From Eubacteriales bacterium (GTDB lineage Bacteria; Bacillota; Clostridia; Lachnospirales; Lachnospiraceae), in contig JAUNAK010000009.1 in assembly GCA_030527665.1 (NCBI GenBank), positions 1 through 56,504 of the forward strand: a DNA stretch of 56,504 nt, given 5' to 3'. Within the stretch, counting starts at the first letter, position 1. Every line of letters starts with the position of its first letter. The translations under genes and the position numbers were made by a program. The notes under the pieces were generated by a model that was not told the origin of the DNA, searched no databases, and was given only the letters and a program-made list of their open reading frames with translations. This document shows positions 51,596 to 56,504 of the stretch, piece by piece.

Positions 51596-53437
51596 GTGAA
51601 AGAAATTAAACCAAATCGAAAACCTATGATTTTTTATTATGTGATCGTGCTGGTAGTTCTGCTTCTTTTGAATTTTATCCTGATTCCGACGATGAATAAC
51701 CGCCAGATCAAGGATACTACCTATGGCAATTTCCTTGAAATGCTGGACAAAGGACAGATCAAGCAGGTGGAAGTCGACAGTTCGAACAGCAAGATCACCT
51801 TTAAGGATAATGATGATCAGGTATACAAGACCGGTATGATGAATGATTATAAGTTGGTCGATCGTCTGAAAGAGGCCGGCATTACGGATTTTGAGAGTCC
51901 GATCCTGCAGCAGATGAATCCGGTTCTGAACATGCTGCTCAGCTTTGTTCTTCCGCTGGTCCTTCTATATGCAGCTGGCGGCTGGCTGATGCGTTCCATG
52001 ATGAAGAAATCCGGCGGCATCGGCGATGCGATGAGCTTCGGAAAGAGCAATGCCAAGAAATATATTCCATCAGAGACCGGCATCAAATTCAACGATGTAG
52101 CCGGCGAGGATGAGGCGAAGGAGCTGCTGAAGGAAATCGTGGATTTCCTGCATGACCCGGGCAAATATGCCGAGATCGGTGCAAAGATGCCGAAGGGTGC
52201 TCTTCTGGTAGGACCTCCCGGAACCGGTAAAACCCTGCTGGCGAAGGCAGTTGCCGGTGAGGCAGATGTTCCGTTCTTCTCGATCTCCGGTTCGGAATTC
52301 GTAGAGATGTTCGTAGGTATGGGTGCCGCAAAGGTGCGTGATCTGTTCAAGCAGGCCAATGAAAAAGCTCCGTGTATCGTATTTATCGATGAGATCGATA
52401 CCGTCGGTAAAAAGCGTGACGGCAGCGGTTTTTCCGGAAACGATGAGCGCGAGCAGACACTGAATCAGCTGCTGGCGGAGATGGATGGCTTTGACGGCAA
52501 GAAGGGTGTTGTTATTCTGGCAGCAACCAACCGTCCGGATTCCCTGGATCCGGCGCTGCTTCGTCCGGGCCGTTTCGACCGCAGAATTCCGGTAGAGCTT
52601 CCGGATCTGAAGGGACGTGAAGACATTCTCCGGCTTCATGCAAAAACGATCCGCATCTCCGATAATGTGGATTTCAATGCAGTAGCACGTACGGCCTCCG
52701 GTGCCAGCGGTGCCGAGCTTGCCAATATGGTCAATGAGGCTGCACTTCGGGCTGTCCGCGACAACCGCAAGTTTGTTACCCAGAACGACCTGATGGAAAG
52801 CGTGGAGACCGTCATTGCCGGATATCAGAAGAAGAACAAGGTTCTGACGACCAAAGAAAAACTGATCGTTGCCTATCACGAGGTCGGACATGCACTGGTT
52901 GCTGCCATGCAGACACATTCGGCTCCGGTTACCAAGATCACGATCATCCCCAGAACCTCCGGTGCACTGGGTTATACCCTGCAGGTAGATGAAGGGGAAC
53001 ACAACCTGATGAGCAGAGAGGAACTGGAGAACCGCATCGCAACACTGACCGGCGGCCGTGTTGCAGAGGATCTGGTGTTCCATTCCATTACCACCGGTGC
53101 ATCCAATGATATTGAGCAGGCGACCAAGACGGCCAGAGCCATGATCACACGCTTCGGTATGAGTGAGGAATTCGGCATGGTTGCCATGGAAACGGTACAG
53201 AACCAGTATCTGGGCGGAGACACTTCTCTTTCCTGTTCACCGGCTACGGCTGCCAGAATCGATGAGATGGTCGTTGCGGAAGTCGGAAAAGCATACAGCA
53301 AGGCAGAGGATATTATCAGCACCAACATGAACAAGCTTCATGAGCTGGCAAAATTCCTGTACGAGAAGGAAACGATCACCGGTGAGGAATTCATGGAGAT
53401 CCTGGAGAGAAAACCGGAGGCGGTTTCCGAAGAATAA
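51596..53437 (+). CDS. ftsH: ATP-dependent zinc metalloprotease FtsH
   Basis: The 613-residue membrane AAA+ protease degrades damaged membrane and regulatory proteins. It has two N-terminal membrane helices (about 11-31 and 112-133), Walker A GPPGTGKT (206-213), Walker B IVFIDEID, the [22 protein letters not shown], the zinc motif HEVGH (428-432) and a third zinc ligand in the later ATNDIEQAT-like [12 protein letters not shown]. In the zinc motif Val replaces the common Ala (HEAGH); catalytic residues are kept. The GTG start 51596 is set by GAGGAGGA at 6 bases. Confidence 0.97.
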   Translation: MKEIKPNRKPMIFYYVIVLVVLLLLNFILIPTMNNRQIKDTTYGNFLEMLDKGQIKQVEVDSSNSKITFKDNDDQVYKTGMMNDYKLVDRLKEAGITDFESPILQQMNPVLNMLLSFVLPLVLLYAAGGWLMRSMMKKSGGIGDAMSFGKSNAKKYIPSETGIKFNDVAGEDEAKELLKEIVDFLHDPGKYAEIGAKMPKGALLVGPPGTGKTLLAKAVAGEADVPFFSISGSEFVEMFVGMGAAKVRDLFKQANEKAPCIVFIDEIDTVGKKRDGSGFSGNDEREQTLNQLLAEMDGFDGKKGVVILAATNRPDSLDPALLRPGRFDRRIPVELPDLKGREDILRLHAKTIRISDNVDFNAVARTASGASGAELANMVNEAALRAVRDNRKFVTQNDLMESVETVIAGYQKKNKVLTTKEKLIVAYHEVGHALVAAMQTHSAPVTKITIIPRTSGALGYTLQVDEGEHNLMSREELENRIATLTGGRVAEDLVFHSITTGASNDIEQATKTARAMITRFGMSEEFGMVAMETVQNQYLGGDTSLSCSPATAARIDEMVVAEVGKAYSKAEDIISTNMNKLHELAKFLYEKETITGEEFMEILERKPEAVSEE

Positions 53438-53527
53438 TACAGACATGCCGGTTTCGAATACCACTGCGGAAATGACGGAAAACGTACTGTTTTTAAGCAA
53501 AATCCGTGTTTCCCGGAGAGAATGCCC

Positions 53528-53556
53528 TTGCATTCCGGATCGCAAAGTGGTATGAT
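53528..53556 (+). promoter_or_regulatory. Promoter of the rimP-nusA-ylxR-ylxQ-infB operon
   Basis: TTGCAT (53528-53533), 17-base spacer, TATGAT (53551-53556). Transcription from here leaves a structured leader of about 230 bases before rimP. Confidence 0.65.
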
Positions 53557-53583
53557 TCGATATGTTAATATAGATTACAAAAG

Positions 53584-53697
53584 GAGTGGGCCGACAGGTC
53601 CACTCTTATTGTTTGTCCTGATTTATCCGTAGGATCGTGTTCGGCCGTTCGCGTTCTGACCGGGGAGTCGGACGGATATTTGTCAGCGGAGGCTGAC
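53584..53697 (+). promoter_or_regulatory. Structured 5' leader of rimP
   Basis: GAGTGGG (53584-53590) pairs with TCCACTC (53599-53605), followed by a T-rich stretch, like a leader terminator. Further down GTCAGC/GCTGAC forms a GGAG-loop hairpin at 53682-53697, and ATCCGT near 53624 can pair with ACGGAT near 53672. Similar GAGTGG-type hairpins lie before rimP in other Firmicutes as far as I recall. The gap 53438-53791 otherwise holds no gene. Confidence 0.45.
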
Positions 53698-53791
53698 CGG
53701 AATTCCGTGCCGGGTCCCGAAGAACCTGACTGGAATGGAGATGAGAATACGGAGATTCGGAGGAATCCGGCTTTCGGCCGGCGGAGGAAGT

Positions 53792-54259
53792 GTGAGTTTA
53801 CGAACAGAAGATATTGAAAAGAAAGCGGAAGAACTGCTGCTGCCGCTCCTGGAGAAACTGCATTATGAATTTGTGGATCTGGAGTATGTGAAAGAAGCCG
53901 GTAACTGGTATCTTCGTGCATACGCAGATAAGGAAGGCGGTATCACTGTCGATGACTGCGAAGTGATCAGCCGTGCTTTCGAAGTAAAACTGGATGAGGG
54001 AGATTTCATTGAAGACGCCTACATCCTGGAGGTCAGCTCACCGGGGCTCGGCCGACCGTTGAAAAAGGAAAGAGATTATGTACGTGCCGAAGGCGAAGAG
54101 ATCGAAATCCGTACCTACCGGTCCATCAATCGCGAAAAGGAATTCACAGGAATTCTGAAGGCATGGGACAAGGATACCGTTACCATTCATCGGGATGAGG
54201 AGGACCTTGTTTTTGAACGCAAGGACATTGCATTGATCCGTATGGCATTTGATTTTTAA
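53792..54259 (+). CDS. rimP: Ribosome maturation factor RimP
   Basis: The 155-residue protein aids 30S assembly. It has the N-domain sequence EFVDLEYVKEAGNWYLRAYADKEGGITVDDCEVISRAFEVKLD, then YILEVSSPGLGRPLKKERDY, the RimP hallmark, and an SH3-like C-terminal domain. The GTG start at 53792 gives the usual length and follows GGAGGA (53783-53788); an in-frame ATG at 53735 would add 19 residues without homology support. Confidence 0.93.
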   Translation: MSLRTEDIEKKAEELLLPLLEKLHYEFVDLEYVKEAGNWYLRAYADKEGGITVDDCEVISRAFEVKLDEGDFIEDAYILEVSSPGLGRPLKKERDYVRAEGEEIEIRTYRSINREKEFTGILKAWDKDTVTIHRDEEDLVFERKDIALIRMAFDF

Positions 54260-54316
54260 CCAGCATTTGGGACAATTTAATAGATGAGGGCTAAGCCCGG
54301 GAGGAAAAAGAAAAAA

Positions 54317-55495
54317 ATGAACACAGAGTTACTGGAGGCATTAAACATTCTGGAGAAAGAAAAAAATATCAGCAAGGCTACTCTGCTGGAAGCTATTCAG
54401 CAGTCTCTTCTTCAGGCGTACAAGAATCAGTACGATCGCTCCGATAACGTAACCGTTGTTATTGATCCGGAGACCTGTGAGTACCAGATCCTTGCGGCAA
54501 AGACCGTTGTTGAGCATGTAGAAGATCCGGTCGTGGAGATCTCTCAGAGTGAGGCATTCAAGCTGGATTCCGGTGCACAGATCGGTGACACCGTGCAGGT
54601 GGAGATCAAATCCAAGGATTTCGGTCGTATCGCAACCACCAATGCCAAGAATGTCATCCTGCAGAAGATTCGCGAAGAAGAGCGCAATGCTCTGTATAAC
54701 CAGTACATCGAGAAAGAGCATGAGATCGTTACCGGTGTGGTACAGCGTTACGTAGGCAATAATGTAAGCATCAACCTTGGTAAGGCAGATGCCCTTCTTG
54801 CTGCGAAAGAGATGGTAAAAGGCGAGAGCTTCCGTCCGACCGAGCGTGTAAAGGTTTATGTTCTTGAAGTAAGAGATACACCGAAGGGACCGAAGATCAT
54901 GGTATCCCGTACACATCCGGAACTGGTCAAGAGACTGTTTGAGGAAGAAGTTGCCGAAATTCGTGACGGCATCATCGAGATCAAATCCATTGCACGTGAG
55001 CCGGGTTCCCGTACGAAGATCGCCGTATGGAGCAACGATGAGGATGTTGATGCAGTAGGTGCATGCGTAGGTGTAAACGGTTCCCGTGTCAGTGCAATCG
55101 TTGACGAGCTGGATGGTGAGAAGATCGATATCATCAACTGGGATGAGAACGATGCGATCCTGATCGAGAATGCCCTGTCACCGGCAAAGGTTATTTCCGT
55201 TCTGGCAGATCCGGATGAGAAGACAGCACTGGTTATCGTACCGGATTATCAGCTTTCTCTTGCTATCGGCAAGGAAGGACAGAATGCACGTCTGGCAGCA
55301 CATCTTACACAGTACAAGATCGATATCAAGAGTGAGTCTCAGGCCGTTGAAGAAGGTCTGTTCGAGGAATACGAGGATATTGAAGACGAAGAATTCGATG
55401 AGGATGAGGCATTCGAAGAGGATGAAATCTCTGTAGAAGAGGAAACATCCGAAGAAGCGGAAGAATCCGAAGAGGATGAGACTGCAGAAGAATAA
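54317..55495 (+). CDS. nusA: Transcription termination/antitermination factor NusA
   Basis: The 392-residue protein has the polymerase-binding N domain (1-125), S1 domain (EIVTGVVQRYVGNNVSINLGKADALL), and two KH domains (GSRTKIAVWS...DAVGACVGVNGSRV; LVIVPDYQLSLAIGKEGQNARLAA). A very acidic tail (about 350-392; Asp/Glu-rich) follows, longer than in many Firmicute NusA. ATG 54317 follows GGGAGG. It is the second gene of the translation operon. Confidence 0.97.
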   Translation: MNTELLEALNILEKEKNISKATLLEAIQQSLLQAYKNQYDRSDNVTVVIDPETCEYQILAAKTVVEHVEDPVVEISQSEAFKLDSGAQIGDTVQVEIKSKDFGRIATTNAKNVILQKIREEERNALYNQYIEKEHEIVTGVVQRYVGNNVSINLGKADALLAAKEMVKGESFRPTERVKVYVLEVRDTPKGPKIMVSRTHPELVKRLFEEEVAEIRDGIIEIKSIAREPGSRTKIAVWSNDEDVDAVGACVGVNGSRVSAIVDELDGEKIDIINWDENDAILIENALSPAKVISVLADPDEKTALVIVPDYQLSLAIGKEGQNARLAAHLTQYKIDIKSESQAVEEGLFEEYEDIEDEEFDEDEAFEEDEISVEEETSEEAEESEEDETAEE

Positions 55496-55513
55496 TCTTC
55501 GGGAGGAACTTCT

Positions 55514-55789
55514 TTGAGTACAGTTAAGAAAATTCCGATGCGCAAATGCGTCGGATGTAATGAGAAGAAGGAAAAAAGAGAGCTGGTTCGTGTGCTGCGT
55601 ACACCGGAAGGAGAGATCATTCTGGACACGACAGGAAGGGCAAACGGCAGAGGCGCATATATCTGCCGGAATGCGGAATGTCTGAAAAAAGCGAAGAAAA
55701 ACCGCGGACTGGACAGATCATTTGGCGAGAAGATCTCGGAAGAGATGTTCGAAAAGCTGAGTAAGGAGATGAGCGAAACTGAATACTAA
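55514..55789 (+). CDS. ylxR: YlxR/RnpM RNA-binding protein (DUF448)
   Basis: The 91-residue basic protein has the signature IPMRKCVGCNEKKEKRELVRV and GRANGRGAYIC. Members bind RNA and have been tied to RNase P. The TTG start at 55514 follows GGAGGA at 6 bases; the next in-frame Met (residue 9) would cut the conserved N-terminus. Its end overlaps the proposed ylxQ start by 11 bases. Confidence 0.92.
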   Translation: MSTVKKIPMRKCVGCNEKKEKRELVRVLRTPEGEIILDTTGRANGRGAYICRNAECLKKAKKNRGLDRSFGEKISEEMFEKLSKEMSETEY

Positions 55790-56081
55790 GAAAGCATCGT
55801 TCATGATCAGCATATCACAGAAAGCCGGAAAAGCGGCTTCCGGTGAATTTGCAGCAGAAAAGGCATTGAAGGAAGGACGCGGATATCTGCTGATCCTTGC
55901 GGAGGATGCCTCTGACAATACAAGGAAGAAATTTGAGAATATGGCTGACTGGAGAGAGGTTCCGCATTGCACATATTTAAGCAAAACGGAACTGGGACAG
56001 ATCATCGGCAAGGGAGAACGATCCTGTGTGGTGATCACAGATGAAAATCTGGCAGAAAATATCCGCCGGCAGCTGCAGTAA
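55779..56081 (+). CDS. ylxQ: YlxQ, L7Ae/L30e-like RNA-binding protein, probable CTG start
   Basis: From CTG 55779 the product is about 100 residues, beginning (M)NTKKASFMISISQKAGKAASGEF. This matches the first helix and the QKAGKxxSGEF motif of the YlxQ family, which binds kink-turn RNA. A Shine-Dalgarno sequence AAGGAG at 55763-55768 lies 10 bases before the CTG but 34 before ATG 55803, the first ATG, which would remove the first helix. An in-frame stop at 55770 excludes longer versions. The gene overlaps ylxR. Confidence 0.85.
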   Translation: MNTKKASFMISISQKAGKAASGEFAAEKALKEGRGYLLILAEDASDNTRKKFENMADWREVPHCTYLSKTELGQIIGKGERSCVVITDENLAENIRRQLQ

Positions 56082-56109
56082 CCGAGAATAGAAAGGTCGG
56101 TGTAAGAAT

Positions 56110-56504
56110 TTGACAAATAAAGATCAGGAACTTGAAAAAGGTTTAGAAGCAGAGAAAAAAGTAAATGATGTACAGAGCACGGAGAATGGAGAGGCTGCTC
56201 CGAAGAAGAAAAAAAGACTTCTTGCAGTTGTTCATACCCGCAATGCATCCAGTAAACAGGGCAAGAACTTCCGCCAGGACAGCGAGAAGGGACGTACTGC
56301 CAAGAACGAGAAAACAGATCGTCAGCAGGATAAAGGCGCTCGCAGGGGTGTGGCACAGGAAGGCAGAGGCGGAAAACCGGTTGGCAAAAAATCCGGTATT
56401 GCCACTCCGCTTGTAAAGATTCCGCGTCCGCATCCGCCGATTCCGGAGACACCGAAGCCGTCAGCACCGGCTCCGGCACCGAAGGCAGCGGCACCGGTAC
56501 AGAC
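56110..56504 (+). CDS. infB: Translation initiation factor IF-2, N-terminal part (3' end outside window)
   Basis: A frame opens after a stop at 56089, and TTG 56110 is its only plausible start. It runs to the window end for about 131 residues: a charged start, then a Lys/Arg/Gln-rich disordered region and a Pro/Ala/Lys-rich end (PRPHPPIPETPKPSAPAP). The G domain would lie beyond the window. The call rests on the conserved order nusA-ylxR-ylxQ-infB and on the composition, which is typical of IF-2 N-termini in Lachnospiraceae. The usual IF2_N motif (RVYELAKEL-like) has not appeared yet, so this is an added N-terminal extension. RBS is weak (GGTG). Confidence 0.8.
   Translation, partial: MTNKDQELEKGLEAEKKVNDVQSTENGEAAPKKKKRLLAVVHTRNASSKQGKNFRQDSEKGRTAKNEKTDRQQDKGARRGVAQEGRGGKPVGKKSGIATPLVKIPRPHPPIPETPKPSAPAPAPKAAAPVQ

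Noticed and set aside
1-56504. CRISPR arrays, IS elements, phage genes, attachment sites or defence systems
   Set aside because: No regularly spaced repeats, transposase, integrase, phage or defence-protein motifs were seen on either strand, and the single tRNA gene shows no duplicated 3' end nearby.

Overview
The window reads as a chromosomal stretch from a gut-type Firmicute of the class Clostridia, most likely Lachnospiraceae. The grounds are the Gram-positive dcw gene order, MurT/GatD, an FtsZ tail ending IPDFLRR, an ECF-type FolT under a THF riboswitch, DUF3160, DUF4080 and DUF4867 proteins, AGGAGG-type ribosome binding sites, and sigma-A promoters with 17-base spacers. No insertion sequence, prophage, CRISPR array or rRNA operon is visible. 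One tRNA gene (Arg, ACG) is present.

Layout. Bases 1-7.1 kb hold a host- or plant-glycan utilisation operon: the end of a GPH sugar transporter, a GH43 enzyme, a GH20 hexosaminidase broken by a -1 shift at an A-tract, NagB and a GH3 enzyme. It looks AT-richer than the rest and ends in a terminator whose loop also carries the ychF promoter. From 7.2 to 15.5 kb lie ychF, a CYTH protein (minus strand), murT-gatD (lipid II amidation), a DUF3160 lipoprotein and a membrane-anchored CapA-like phosphoesterase. From 15.7 to 25.2 kb is a compact division and wall cluster, mraZ-rsmH-ftsL-pbp-mraY-murD-ftsQ-ftsZ, with a promoter and four 10-base-spaced MraZ boxes. From 25.3 to 29.7 kb come aroE (minus), an aroD carrying a ~198-residue charged N-terminal extension, a degenerate FHA protein and a MinD/CpaE-like ATPase.

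From 29.7 to 35.7 kb lie a YczE-like membrane protein, tRNA-Arg, mgtE, a catalytically dead GDPD homologue, plsC, ispE and a GntR regulator. From 35.9 to 40.5 kb is a sugar operon with a xylulokinase-type kinase, a fucose/arabinose-isomerase-type enzyme, a DUF4867 protein and a short transaldolase. From 40.6 to 45.2 kb on the minus strand are a heterodimeric ABC exporter and riboswitch-controlled folT. From 45.4 to 53.4 kb are an AraC regulator, a YcxB-like protein, YlmH, a B12-binding radical SAM protein, an M18 aminopeptidase, GreA and FtsH. The window ends with the translation operon rimP-nusA-ylxR-ylxQ-infB, in which four of five genes appear to use non-ATG starts, including a probable CTG.

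The best candidates for something new are the GH20 shift site with an in-phase A_AAA_AAG heptamer, the extended AroD next to a degenerate FHA protein and a CpaE-like ATPase, the dead GDPD homologue, a division PBP with EF-hand-like loops in its C-terminal tail, and the DUF4867 sugar operon. All functional calls rest on reading the sequence and on knowledge of protein families; no database search was run.
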